From: Aquilaria yunnanensis
Lineage: Eukaryota; Streptophyta; Magnoliopsida; Malvales; Thymelaeaceae
Length of the DNA: 64,000 nucleotides
NCBI GenBank assembly: GCA_039654915.1
Contig: CM077596.1
Coordinates: 47,986,501 to 48,050,500 of the forward strand
Direction: 5' to 3'
In this document: positions 1 to 9,630 of the stretch, in pieces
Numbering within the stretch: position 1 is the stretch's first letter
How the letters are laid out: every line of letters begins with the position of its first letter
The notes under the pieces: model-generated
Told to the model about the DNA's origin: nothing
Seen by the model: the letters and a program-made list of their open reading frames with translations, nothing else
The model's database searches: none
Position numbers and translations under genes: made by a program

Positions 1-1447
1 CAAAAGAACAAACAATTACTAGTAAAAGTACAACTAGTTCTTCTAAATAACAAACAAATATATACTGATAAAAAAATAATTTATTTCTCTGAATAGAACT
101 AGCAACTACTCATAAAAGAATAAATAGATAATAGTAAAAGAATATAAAAACAAATAATTTATCTAAAAAACAAGAACATATAAAAAAGTAAATTAATCCA
201 AAAAAATCTACTTATGAAAAAACAAACAATACATTGATAAATAATTATAAAATAGTAAATAGTTAATAATAAAAATAAATATAAATAAAATAAAAAACTA
301 CTAGTTCATCTAAAAGAATAAATAAGAATGGATGGAAAATAATAACTCAATTTTGTGATATTTTTATGTTAATTTATATATGTAAAAAAGAAAAATTAAA
401 ACAGATTTTTTTTTAAAAAAGAAATAAATCTAAAATATGGAAAAGTATGAATAAACCTATAAAAAAACTGATAAAAAAATATTAGTAGAAGAACAAACCT
501 AATAAAGAATAAATAAGAACTAATAAAACAATATACAAAACTTACAAAAGAACAAACTTGATAAAATAATAGATAAAACTGATAAAAAAAAAAACAAAGA
601 CTCACATTGTGCACCTATCTTACGTAAGAGATACTCTAGTTTTATCTTCAATAATTTTGTTTTTGCATTACTTAGTAAGATAAAATCTGGAAAAGTTCCC
701 ATGTATTTAAAACTTGTTTGCTCTTGAAGGTTATGGGTTTCAAAAAATAAAAGAAATTAAATGCCGTGAGTTTAGTTGCTTCTTCCCATTATTGAGAACT
801 AATATGAAAATAAAATAAAAAAACAATAGTGATATACTCAATCAATCCTATATTTTTGTACCATTTTCTGTTTTGATTCATCCTAAACTCTCTGCACTAA
901 TTTTCATATTTTCTAAATTTTTTGTACCCTATTTACCATAATACCCCCATTTCAACCATTCTCTTTACTATCCAGGCAAACCCCACTCTTTTTCTCTCAC
1001 TGGCCTCCTTTGAATGTCAACTTGTATAACAAAGCAATGACAAACTATATGGATCAGCTCGCCAAATAAAATTTCAGAATCGACCCTGAAACAGAAAGCA
1101 GAGAAAAAAGAAGATCTCAAACAAACGAGAAAAAACAGGAAATAGAATAATTCTGCAACAAAAATTAACTTGGTCATTGAACAACTTTAATTTAGACGTG
1201 AGCAAAACAAACTAGTTGAATGAAATGAAGTTAGCTTCAGCTTCAGTTCTCAAAATCCGCCATTTTTTTATTCAGCTCCACAAAACCACAACTTCCATGG
1301 AAACCCAAATTCAAAAAGCTTGAAAAATTGCAGAAACAAAAATCACGGAGGAACAATTTCAAAAGTGGCATCTGTAGAAAGATAGAAGAAACAGAGGGTT
1401 ATGATCAAGACCAAGGCCTGGAGCAGAACAATGAGCTAATACGACTA
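1..1447. other. AT-rich non-coding stretch, no gene recognised
   Basis: The first 700 bases are very A-rich, with short recurring words such as aataaata and acaaac, and open frames here are low-complexity by-products. From about 800 to 1447 the composition is more mixed, but I recognise no protein family on either strand. The stretch lies downstream (in gene sense) of the minus-strand J-domain start at 1448-1510, so it could be the first intron of that gene. I see no second J-domain exon and no HPD motif. Confidence 0.5.
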
Positions 1448-1510
1448 CTTAAGATCTTCCTCTGTAGCACTCTGATTCACCTTCAATATATTGTAATAAT
1501 CCAGCCCCAT
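1448..1510 (-). pseudogene. DnaJ (Hsp40) J-domain N-terminal fragment
   Basis: The minus strand from the ATG at 1510 encodes 21 residues beginning MGLDYYNILKVNQSATEED. This is the canonical start of plant type-II DnaJ/Hsp40 co-chaperones, which stimulate Hsp70 ATPase through the J-domain. The match covers helix I and the start of helix II and stops at a TAG (rc of 1445-1447). The HPD motif that contacts Hsp70 is not present. A GT overlapping the last codon could be a splice donor (GTAGTC), so this may be a first exon whose partners lie left of the window. Alternatively it is a truncated pseudogene: after the stop the frame reads S-Y and then another stop, which resembles a decayed continuation of the J-domain. 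Sequence on the 1511-2149 side would be its leader and promoter. The homology looks secure to me; the functional status is open. Confidence 0.6.
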
Positions 1511-2149
1511 TATTGCTAAGTCGGAAGAAGAGTTGACCACAAATCAATCAATTGCCCCAAAAATTTCTCAGGCATCTAGATTGCCAAAACCAGCGAGCTC
1601 CTCCTGAAATCACCAATATAAATCTACAAATCAAGACGAGACAAGATTTATGGACCAATTTCTTTGAGATCAGAGTGGACAGGAACAAGGATACGAAAAC
1701 ACTGATTTCCGGGAGCGTATGTGAGGAATAGTTCTTTTTTCTTGAGTTGGGTTGTGAAATTTGTTAGCCTGTGGACAGAAAGAGCCTTCAAATTAGAGAG
1801 CCATCCTAGGCTCCTCGCCACTGGCCACTCACTTCCTAGTGCACTAAAGATTGTTTCAGAGCAATCTCGCTAGCGATCGGTTGGGAATTTTCCAAAGATG
1901 GAAATGGCATCCTTTCCATTTTCCAAACATCAATTAGGTGATGTCGGGGTGGCGAAGAATTCTGAAAGGAGGTAAGGAGTCTTGGAGTTGGACTGGATTG
2001 AAGTGGAGAGGCGAGCCAAGAGAAGAAGGGCAATGTTGAAAAGAAGAGAAAAACAATGTCCATTCCTTGGTTTGCTTGTGAAACTGAATGGAGTAAGCAA
2101 AATATAATAGAGATAGTAAATCATGATCAGACATACTTGCCATGCAAGG
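1511..2149 (-). other. Putative leader/upstream region of the J-domain gene
   Basis: No convincing protein family is seen. This 640-bp stretch has mixed composition, less AT-rich than the region to its left. It sits directly upstream, in gene sense, of the J-domain ATG at 1510. Several short minus-strand frames (about 60 to 75 codons) are present but resemble nothing known and could be upstream ORFs in a leader. It ends where the copia LTR starts at 2150, so a copia insertion may have landed about 640 bp upstream of a chaperone gene. Confidence 0.35.
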
Positions 2150-2340
2150 TGTTAAGAATAGTTGACTTGAGGCTTAAGTTAGCTTTTCTTGTTATCCTTC
2201 GATAGTAATCAGGTGTGATAAGAAGAGGTCAGGTTTATCTCTTGTATGCTTGAGTTCTTGTATGACTCTGCTGTGTCATGTACATCTTGCTTATAAATAC
2301 AATGTAACAATAGAAGATCATTGTGGCAAAACTCTTTACA
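2150..2340 (+). repeat. 5' LTR of the first copia element (3' end clipped)
   Basis: It begins TGTTAAGAATAG and aligns with the right LTR at 6002 onward, with substitutions and with a short insertion (about 14 bases near 6036-6049) present only in the right copy. It contains a TATA-like tataaata at 2292-2299 about 130 bp in, as expected for an LTR promoter. Similarity ends near 2340, where the right LTR continues for about 25 more bases. Confidence 0.85.
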
Positions 2341-2733
2341 ACTAAGAAGAAGGATCTCTCCCTGGCCGATTATTTCCAGAAGGTCAAGAATCTGGCCGAC
2401 ACTCTTGCTGCTATCGGTCAACCACTTTAGGAATATGAAGTTATCTCATATATGCTTGCTAGCCTCAATTCGGATTATGATCCACTTGCCACACCTGTGA
2501 CAACTAGAGTTGATTCTATGACTCTCAATGACTAATATGGCCATTTCTTGAGCTATGAGTTAAGACTTGAACAACACCATGAAGTCAATCAGACAAATGT
2601 TGATGGTTCTACTGCCAATGTTGCAATGAGGAATAACTCTCAATCGACCAGAGGTGGTCATGGTCGTAACCCTAATAACAGAGGAAGAGGACAATGGCGT
2701 GGTCATTCTAAACCCGGCTTCACAAACCAGTGA
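2341..2733 (+). pseudogene. gag: copia gag fragment
   Basis: Translation shows the copia Gag signature K-D-L-S-L-A-D-Y-F and then a region reading like the UBN2 Gag family (YEVISYMLASLNSDYDPL). It is followed by a basic, glycine- and arginine-rich tail (RGGHGRNPNNRGRGQWRG, about 2655-2705) that normally precedes the zinc knuckle. At least two in-frame stops interrupt it and its N-terminal half is missing. In living elements Gag forms the virus-like particle that packages the RNA. Confidence 0.75.
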
Positions 2734-2836
2734 GATTCAAATCAAAGTATGTGGTAAAATTCAACACTCAGCTTTACAATGCTTTCATAGATTTGATCAT
2801 TTGTATCAAGGAGACTAGGGACGTTTTGTTGTCGTA

Positions 2837-3827
2837 GTGTCCACTCCATCGTATCAAATAGATACAAATTGGTACACAAATTCTGGTGCCAGTGATCACA
2901 TCACTACAGACCTTGGGAATCTGACGTTCAGTGAGAAATATGATGGTAGTGACAGAGTCCAGGCTGGCAATGGGGCAAGTTTGCCTATAAAACACATTGG
3001 TAACCCTACAATCCCTGCCATTTCTGTCCCTTTTCGTCTTAACAAAGTCCTCCATGTTTCTATTATTAAGAAAAATCTTGTCTTAGTAAGTAAACTGACC
3101 AAAGACAATGATGTATTTGTTGAGTTTCACCCTCATTATTTTATTGTCAAAGATCATGAAACAAAGACAAAGCTCCTTCAAGAGCCATGTAGAAATGGGC
3201 TCTATCAGTTCCCTTCAAAAAGCATCTCTTCTCCAAAGGTGTCTGCTTTCCTTGTTGATCATGTCAGTCTCGACTAGTGGCACAGAAGGCTAGAGCATCC
3301 TTCAATTCTAGTTGTTCATCAAGCCCTTCATCAAAATAAACTTCCAATCTCTTCTCAAAATAATGTTCATTCAGTTTATGATACTTGCCAGCAAGCCAAG
3401 AGCCATCAGTTACCATTTTCTTCTTCATTTTTTGTTTCAAAAGCTCCTTTAGAAATTGTTTTCTTTGATGTTTGGGCACCCGCCCCTAAGTCCGTCAATG
3501 GATATCGTTACTATGTCATTTTTTATTGATGATTACATTAAGTTTGTTTGGCTTTACCCTTAATCTTTCAAATCTAAAGTCTATGATGTCTTTCTTAGAT
3601 TTTAGAATCATGTTGAACGGCTTTTGAATGCTAAAATTAAGCTTTACTTAGATTGGGAAGGAGAGTATAAAAAACTTCACAAATTTCTTGTTTCCAAAGG
3701 TATTGAACATAGAGTGTCATGTCCGTATACACATAAACAAAATGGCTTGGCTGGGAGAAAACATCGACATATTGTTGAAACAAGAAAGTCTCCTTTGGCC
3801 CAAGCTAGGATGCCTTTGAAATTTTAG
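2837..3827 (+). pseudogene. pol: copia protease and integrase remnants
   Basis: At 2865-2915 the frame reads NWYTNSGASDHIT, the copia aspartic protease region. The usual catalytic D-S-G-A is altered to N-S-G-A, so the active-site aspartate appears lost. The GAG-pre-integrase zinc-binding region follows (WHRRLEHPS, near 3280). The integrase core is recognisable to about 3827, including SKGIEHRVSCPYTHKQNGLA at 3690-3750, the region of the third catalytic residue. Stops at 3275-3280 and 3524-3526 and frame changes break the reading frame. I infer no activity. Confidence 0.75.
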
Positions 3828-4094
3828 GACAATGCTTTTCTTTCTGCCACTTACCTTATTAATCTTATGCCTAGCCCAATCATAGGTAATCTTACACATT
3901 TGGAATGTCTCTTTAATCGAAAACCAGACTACTCCTGAAGGTTTTTGGTTGTGCTTGCTGGCCCTATCTGCATCCTTATACTTCACGTAAATTTGATTTT
4001 CGATCCAAAGAATGTGTCTTTATAGGATACATTTCTCTTCATAAAGGGTATAAATGCCTTCATATGCCAACAGGTTGAGTCCATATATCTAGAA

Positions 4095-5330
4095 ATGTTG
4101 TTTTCGATGAAGCCATGTTTCCTTTTAGTCGTCAACTTTTTGTTACAGGCCCGGAACAAGACAGTCTTGCCATCACCTTTTCTTCCTTCCCAAGCAACCG
4201 AGATGCCACCTATAAGTCGGTGTCATGCCCTAGGACCTCCAACTACACCCAACGAAATTCAACCATCTCACTCATCTGAGAACTCTACAACAAATGTTGC
4301 TCCTGAACCTTCATCGCCTACAAAAAGTGCTGGCCACGAATCCCCTTCACCTGAGTCACCTGCATCATCTACTCTAGCTTGCCACCCTATGAGGACTCGC
4401 CTTCATGATAATATTTCAAACCCTAAGCAGTTCATAGATGGAGCAGTTAAGTATCCTCTTTCTCGAGCATTGACTGCCACTATTTCTGACAATAATGATA
4501 TTGAACCTATAAGTTTCACTTCGGCATTGTCTCATCGTAAATGGAAAAAAACTATGAACGTGGAGTTGGATTCGTTGCAGTGGAATGGCACTTGGAACCT
4601 CGTACCTCCAACTAAGGGTCTTTAAGCTTAAACGAAGGGCTGATGGCACAATTGAACAATACAAAGCACAATTGGTTGTAGGATTGACTATCACGGTAAT
4701 TACAGCCCCATCATGAAACCACAAACCATTGGACTTATTTTGTCTATTTCTGTCTCAAGGGGGTCAAGTATTCTGCAACTTGACGTCCAAAATCCTTTCT
4801 TGCATGGCCTTATTCATGAAAAAGTTTTTATGTCACAACCCCTAGGATTTCTTCATAAGAAGTATCCAAATTATGTTTACAAATTGAGGAAGGCTCTTTA
4901 TGGGGTTAAGCAAGCACCACGTGCAAGGTACTCTTGGTTTAGTATGCGTTTGCTTGAACTTGGTTTAATTTTATTGCCTCTAAGGCTGATGCTTCTCTCT
5001 TCGTCTTTAACTAAAATGGAGTTACTATTTTCATCTTGATTTATGTGGATGACGTTTTAGTAATAGGAAATTCTCAATCAGCCATTGAGAATCTATTACA
5101 AAGCCTAAAGTCAGACTTTGCTGTGAAGGACCTTGGGTAGCTGCATTATTTCCTTGGCATCGAGGCTGTTCCAGCTTCGAATGGGTATGTTTTTCACAAC
5201 AGAAGTACATCCTTGAGCTACTTGAGAAAGTTCACATGGTGGGAGCTAAACCTATCCCCACCCCAATATCAACTATAGAAAAGCTGTCCAAGGAGGCTAG
5301 AACACCATTGGCAGGCCCTACTTAGTACAG
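4095..5330 (+). pseudogene. pol: copia reverse transcriptase remnant
   Basis: After a serine/proline-rich linker (4150-4400), the RT begins near 4540 with the family pattern around WKKTMNVELDSLQWNGTWNLVP. It continues with LDVQNPFLHGLIHEKVFMSQP (about 4776) and KLRKALYGVKQAPRA (about 4880). The catalytic segment reads YVDDVLVIGNS at 5042-5074, so the metal-binding aspartates survive here, but the frame is broken before and after (stop at 5137-5139). The residual order is that of a normal copia RT. Confidence 0.8.
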
Positions 5331-5995
5331 AAGCGTTGTAGGGGCGTTGCAGTATGTAACACTCACGACGCCAGAGATTTCATTTGTCGTAAACTAGGTT
5401 TGCCAGTTCTTGCAAACTCCAACCTCAAGCCACTGGTCAACAGTAAAAAGAATTCTTCAATATCTTAAGCATACGGCTTCTATGGGTCTGCATTTGCACA
5501 AGTCATCTTCGTGTGTTCTTAGCGCCTTCTCAGACGCCGACTGGGCTGGTTGTTCTGATGATCCGTTGTCAACAAGTGGAAATGTAATTTATATTGGTTC
5601 AAATCTTATTTCTTGGAGTTATCAGAAGCAAACGATTGTATCTAGGTCAAGCACTGAAGTTGAGTATTGCTCCTTTGCCAATGCCATAGTAGAGCTTATA
5701 TAGCTGCAAACGTTACTTTCAAAATTTGGAGTTTACTTGCGTCAAGTGCCTATTTTATGGTGCAAAAATCTGGTGCTACGAATTTGACAGAAAATCCAGT
5801 CTTCCATGCTCAAACGAAGCACATAGAAGTTGATTTTTATTTTGTTCGAGAGAAGGTAGCCCGATGAGATCTTAGTGTGCGTTTCATCTCCACCAAGGAT
5901 CAAGTTGCGGATGTGCTCACCAATCCCCTGTCAACACAGCTACACCAGTATTTTAGACAAAATCACAACATGATTGAAAGATCATTAAGATTGAG
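5331..5995 (+). pseudogene. pol: copia RNase H remnant
   Basis: This keeps the copia RNase H hallmarks: [12 protein letters not shown] near 5527, then [19 protein letters not shown] near 5612, and a C-terminal KHIEVDFYFVREKV block at 5818 onward. The last recognisable residues (STKDQVADVLTN) are followed directly by the polypurine tract and the 3' LTR, the usual position. There is an in-frame stop at 5701-5703 and a frame change after it, then another stop near 5866. Confidence 0.8.
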
Positions 5996-6289
5996 GGGGT
6001 GTGTTAAGAATAGTTGACTTGAGGCTTAAGTTAGCTATGTTCCACATGATGCTAATCTTGTTGTCCTTCGATGGTAATCAGGTGTGATAGGAAGAGGTCG
6101 GGTTTATCTCTTGTATGGTTCAGTTCATGTATAGTGGCAGAGCCACAGAGGGGCAGGGCGGTGCTGCTCCCCCCCTCCCCAGGAAAATTTTAAAAGTTTG
6201 TAAATATTAGGTACTAAGTTGGTTATTTTGTAAGAAGTCAAAAACCAAATGCGAATTTTTTCTCCAAACTGGTTAAGAATATTAAAAGG

Positions 6290-6880
6290 GTAAATCACAC
6301 CAGCAGTCCTAAATCTTTACTTTTCACTGCAAGTTTGTCCTTAACCTCTCAACTATTGCATATCCATCCGAAACTATTGTCTGACATTGCAAATTCACCT
6401 TTTAACCAACAGTTAATATTGTTAGTGATAGAATTGCAGGGGTGAAAAAATGAACAAATAGCTCAAGCTCAACTCGAGTTTGGCTCGATTTAAAGCTTGT
6501 TCATGACTCGTTCGAATAATTATCAAGTTAAGCCTGAACAAAATTTAAAACTCAATATACAATTCAAACAAAGCTTGAATTGCTTACTACTCAACCCGAC
6601 TCAACCTAATTTTAAATTTTTTTCTTAATTTAAACGAACAGCTCGAGCTCGACTTGAGCTCATTCAGATAAAAGCTTGTTCAAAGCTCGTTCGTATTGTT
6701 TTCAATCCAAACACGAACAAAATATCAAGCTCGATAATTAATTCAAGCCGAACATGATCAGCTTACTACTCGACTCAGCTCGGCTTGTTTTCAGCCCTAT
6801 AGAATTAGAACAAATATATAACAGTTGAGAACTTAGGGATGAATTTACAATTAAAAAGTAAACGTTTTAAATAATTTTTT
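6290..6880. mobile_element. Inverted-repeat (foldback-type) MITE, split by a later insertion
   Basis: The left arm (about 6301-6362, containing tttacttttcactgcaag and aacctctcaactattgc) is matched in inverse orientation by the right arm (about 6811-6870, containing aacagttgagaacttaggg and aattaaaaagtaaac). Without the inner insertion at 6436-6798 it would be about 230 bp. I could not fix its outer ends or a target duplication, so it may be an internal inverted repeat of the host transposon rather than a separate insertion. Confidence 0.55.
6436..6798. mobile_element. hAT-like MITE with 8-bp TSD
   Basis: Its left end gcAGGGGTGAAAA and right end TTTTCAGCCCT are inverted repeats, flanked by the direct 8-bp duplication atagaatt at 6428-6435 and 6799-6806. 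An 8-bp duplication with a CAGGG-type end is the hAT pattern. The body is full of interleaved gagctcgagctc and aagcttgttc words in both orientations, typical subterminal binding-site-like repeats. It has no coding capacity. Confidence 0.7.
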
Positions 6881-7108
6881 TTAAAAGTTAATTTTTATAA
6901 ATAATTATTTAAATAATTTTTTTTCTTCTAGATTTTGGTCGTTACTAGTCTTATCTCTACCTAACCCCTTAGCCTAAAAACCTGGTTCCACCACTGTTCA
7001 TGTATAACTCTCCTACGCCATGTACATCTTGCTTATAAATACAATGTAACAACAGAAGATCATTGCGGCAAAACTCTTTTCTTTACACAGTTTTGTTGAT
7101 CTTCAACA

Positions 7109-7956
7109 AACTTCTTGTTTGGTAGAATGATTGTAGGGTTTTTGAAGTTTTGAACGTTTTAAGAATATATAATGAGATTTGGCGGGGTTTTTCCTTTTTT
7201 TATCTTTCTTTCTTTTTTTAAAAAATTTTTGTGGGCTGGGCCTTTACTTGGTTGTTCATTTTTTTTTTTTTTCCATTCTTCCGCCTCATCCTTTTTCCGT
7301 TTTCACTTTTATTTCTCTTAAAGTCCAATTTTTCATATTTTGTTTGTCTTCTTGGTTTATCATACTAATTAAAGTGTTGATTGAACATATTCGAGAGAAC
7401 ATATAAACACATTTCACTCTTGATTGGAATATTTTATTCAAAAAAATAAACTTCGATACATTACGCCGAGTGAATAGAAACATTTCAGTTTTTTTTTATT
7501 TTCAATTGTTCCTTCATGTGTTTTTGTTGTTTTGTTATTTACTTCCTTTTTAGTTGTTCTTTCACGTATTTTTGTTATTCTATTATTTATTTTTTTCATT
7601 CTTTTCTCAATTTTTTCTACATTTTAGTTGTTCTTTTTTTTTTTGTGCATTTTCTTACGCTACTCTTTCATTTGTTTTTTTTTTTCATTTATATAGTGTT
7701 TAAATAGTTGCTTTTTTTGCATTTTAGTATTCTTTCATGTATTTTAGTTGTTGCTTTGTGCTCTTTTTTTTTTTTTTTTTGTTCTTTTAACCTCTTCAGT
7801 TCTTTTGGGCATTTTTTTTTCTATCACGTGCTTCAATGAAGTGGTTTTCTCCTTCGCCAATTCAGTTCTTTCATGTATTTTAGTTGTTCTTTTGTGCTTT
7901 TTTGTCTTTATCTTTTCCAGTTTTTTTTGGGCATTTTTGTGCTTCACTCAAGTGTT
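7109..7956. repeat. T-rich degenerate repeat block
   Basis: From about 7180 the plus strand is mostly T. Between about 7500 and 7956 a degenerate word built on ttctttcatgtattttag and gttgttcttttgtgc recurs roughly every 40 to 100 bases (near 7550, 7625, 7725 and 7865). Open frames here are phenylalanine-rich by-products of composition. A 30-base segment at 7831-7860 is nearly repeated at 7957-7985, so the block grew next to, or inside, the LINE fragment that follows. No gene is recognised. Confidence 0.55.
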
Positions 7957-8075
7957 TCAATTAAGTAGTTTTCTCCTTCACCAAACTAACCGCACTTTCA
8001 TCACTTTGATACCAAGGGTTCATGGTGCCATTGTGTTGAAGACTTTCAACCTATAAGTCTTTGCAATACTATATG
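7957..8075 (+). pseudogene. L1-type LINE RT fragment, left of the gypsy insertion
   Basis: Translation shows TNRTFITLIPRV and then, in another frame, QPISLCNTI. This is the start of the plant L1 reverse transcriptase domain (family pattern N-x-T-x-I-x-L-I-P-K ... R-P-I-S-L-C-N). It stops exactly at the gypsy target site (8071-8075 atatg). The next residues of the same domain resume at 25906 on the far side of the 17.8 kb element, which shows both are one LINE split by one insertion. Confidence 0.8.
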
Positions 8076-8922
8076 TGATGGCCAGGGGCCTCATCGTTTA
8101 TAGTCATGGTGACTGGTGGAGAGACTTCTGGGATGAAGAACGCCTGGTGGACTGGACCGCCCCGAGGAGAGTGCCTGAAAGCTCAGAAACAAAAGGTTAG
8201 GAGGCCCCCGGAATGTTTTTCCGGGGGGGGAGCCTCCGATGCCCAAGTCAGTGGTGGCTGAGAGAAAGGCAGAGAAAATAGCACAAAGGGCTGAGGAGTT
8301 TTGCCTGGTAATGGGAGCCGTATTTTGCCAGCCAACCGTCCTCCTGTCTGGTGTTAACTCCTAGTTTTTATAGGAGTGCCTAGCCCGTTCAGATCACGAC
8401 ACGTGTTCGGTCGGATGTTCCTGACTTTCTGGGCATAGGAGACAGATAGTAGGTTACCTTGAGCCATGTGCTGAGGCGGGCCATGATGTGATTTCGATGG
8501 CGTCAGCGTGGCAGAGCGCCTTTTGAGGCGGATTGTGGCGTCTGTGATTGGATGTGTCAGAGGCTTCCTTAAATGCTTCCGTAAATCTCCTGCCGTACTC
8601 CCGAGGTCCCTGGGTGAGGTCGTCCTTTGGTTCGGACAGAGCCTCTTCGGGAAACAAGCCCCGAGTTCGGGGGTTCCCAGCTTCAGGGAGTTCCGCCTTC
8701 GGAGATATCATGTTCGGCTCGCTATGTCTGCTGCCACTTTTCCGAAGGCGATTTGCTCACGACCCTGGGGGGGCGAGTAGTGTCCTGGCGTGCCGAGCTC
8801 GGAGCTCTTCGGCTATCTCCCGAGGTGCTTGATCACACCTTTTCCTGGGTAGCGCCAGCTTCTTCTGGCCATTCTTGTGGCAGGGAGTTCGGCTAGATAG
8901 AGGCGATAGCGTTTGGCTATCA
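8076..8922 (-). repeat. 3' LTR of the Tat/Retand element
   Basis: 847 bp, identical in length to the LTR at 25054-25900 and about 99% identical. On the minus strand it contains TATAAAAA (plus-strand tttttata at 8365-8372) and a palindromic G-box CACGTG at 8400-8405, upstream of that TATA in transcription sense. In minus sense the sequence just before the LTR is purine-rich and ends aaaggggggcatg, the expected polypurine tract. Confidence 0.93.
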
Positions 8923-9330
8923 CATGCCCCCCTTTGGAAAGCCGAAGGAAGACTTCGGTTTTGCATCTCTTTCCTAGGTCATCTATGGGAGTCTCTTTTG
9001 GAAGCATAACCTGTTCCGAGGATGTGCCTTTTGCCCGAAAATCACGGGCTCTTCGGCCTTGGCCCGTTCTTTGGTGCCTTCGAGGCGGAGCCTGTGCCGA
9101 AGATACACCTCTTGCCCGAAGGTCATGGGCTGTTCGGCCATAGCCTGTCTCTTGGCGTCCTCAAGGTGGCCTGCTCTTTGTTTCTGCAGGTCTGTTTGGC
9201 CAAGCGTGTCAGTCTGAGCGGTGCGCCCCAGTTTTCTAGGGATATCAGAAGACGTGTCCCAATCAGGGGACGTGTCCCGGATTTCAAGGGACGCTTGGAG
9301 GACGTGTGCCCCATTTTTACACAGCGGTTG

Positions 9331-9394
9331 ACACGTGGCGCTTTGCCATTGGAGGAGATGATGTTTCGGTTACCCACTTCTGACATATAAATAG
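9331..9394 (+). promoter_or_regulatory. Antisense promoter of the aORF: G-box and TATA box
   Basis: A strong plant TATA box, tataaatag at 9386-9394, lies 47 bp downstream of acacgtggc (9331-9339), which contains a G-box/ABRE core. Further ACGT words occur upstream (near 9256, 9281, 9303). The likely start site is about 30 bp after the TATA box, leaving a leader of roughly 210 bases to the ATG at 9631. It lies just inside the 3' LTR and points away from it, into the element. It is distinct from the LTR promoter, which reads the other strand. Confidence 0.7.
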
Positions 9395-9630
9395 CCCATT
9401 CCATCATAAGTTCCTTTCGCTCTCTGCTTTGCCTCTGTTCTTGCATTTTTTCTTGCTTTTTGTGGCGGAGCTTCCGTAATCAGAGCCTTTTTCCAGCCAA
9501 CTTTCACGACGGCGTCCTCAGATTTTGGCAAATCTTTCGGTGGGTTTTTGTTTGCCAGTGCGTTTTGATCCCTGTGTTCTTCTGAGTTTTTCTCTGGAAA
9601 CTGTTTTCTTCCATTTTCAAACTCATTTTT

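Larger units (their letters stand above)
6133..6995. mobile_element. Non-autonomous DNA transposon inside the copia LTR (10-bp TSD)
   Basis: The element starts AGTGGCAGAGCCACAG and ends CTGGTTCCACCACT, imperfect terminal inverted repeats (about 10 of 13 positions). It is flanked by the perfect duplication gttcatgtat at 6123-6132 and 6996-7005. A 10-bp duplication fits Mutator-like elements best, but the termini resemble other plant elements with agtggcggagccag ends, so the superfamily is uncertain. There is no coding capacity. It carries further nested insertions at 6290-6880. Confidence 0.75.
2150..7108 (+). mobile_element. Degenerate Ty1/copia LTR retrotransposon
   Basis: Two LTR copies beginning tgttaagaatagttgac, at 2150 and 6002, flank broken gag, protease, integrase, reverse transcriptase and RNase H segments in the copia order (integrase before RT). 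A polypurine tract (ttgagggggtg) precedes the right LTR. The left LTR runs straight into mid-gag sequence, so its last bases, the primer-binding site and the start of gag are deleted. Coding segments are interrupted by many stops and frame changes. The right LTR was later opened by an 863-bp DNA transposon. No matching target duplication is visible. Such an element cannot move itself and is a fossil. Confidence 0.9.
6002..7108 (+). repeat. 3' LTR of the first copia element, split by a transposon
   Basis: The LTR runs from 6002 (TGTTAAG) to 7108 (cttcaaca) but is interrupted at 6133-6995. Joining 6132 to 7006 restores sequence matching the left LTR, so the left copy acts as the empty site. The right segment keeps the tataaata box near 7035. 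Confidence 0.85.

Noticed and set aside
1836..2143. Minus-strand frames of 64-75 codons upstream of the J-domain start
   Set aside because: Three overlapping frames without motifs. They may be leader sequence or upstream ORFs, but nothing supports a protein.
7748..8056. A 102-codon frame starting MLLCALFFFF
   Set aside because: Mostly poly-T translation. Only its last 40 residues carry meaning, and they belong to the LINE RT fragment.
8454..8896. Overlapping open frames of 85-94 codons on both strands within the LTR, repeated at 25432-25940
   Set aside because: They are GC-rich by-products inside an LTR, present in both LTR copies, with no family resemblance. The repeat is explained by the LTR pair.
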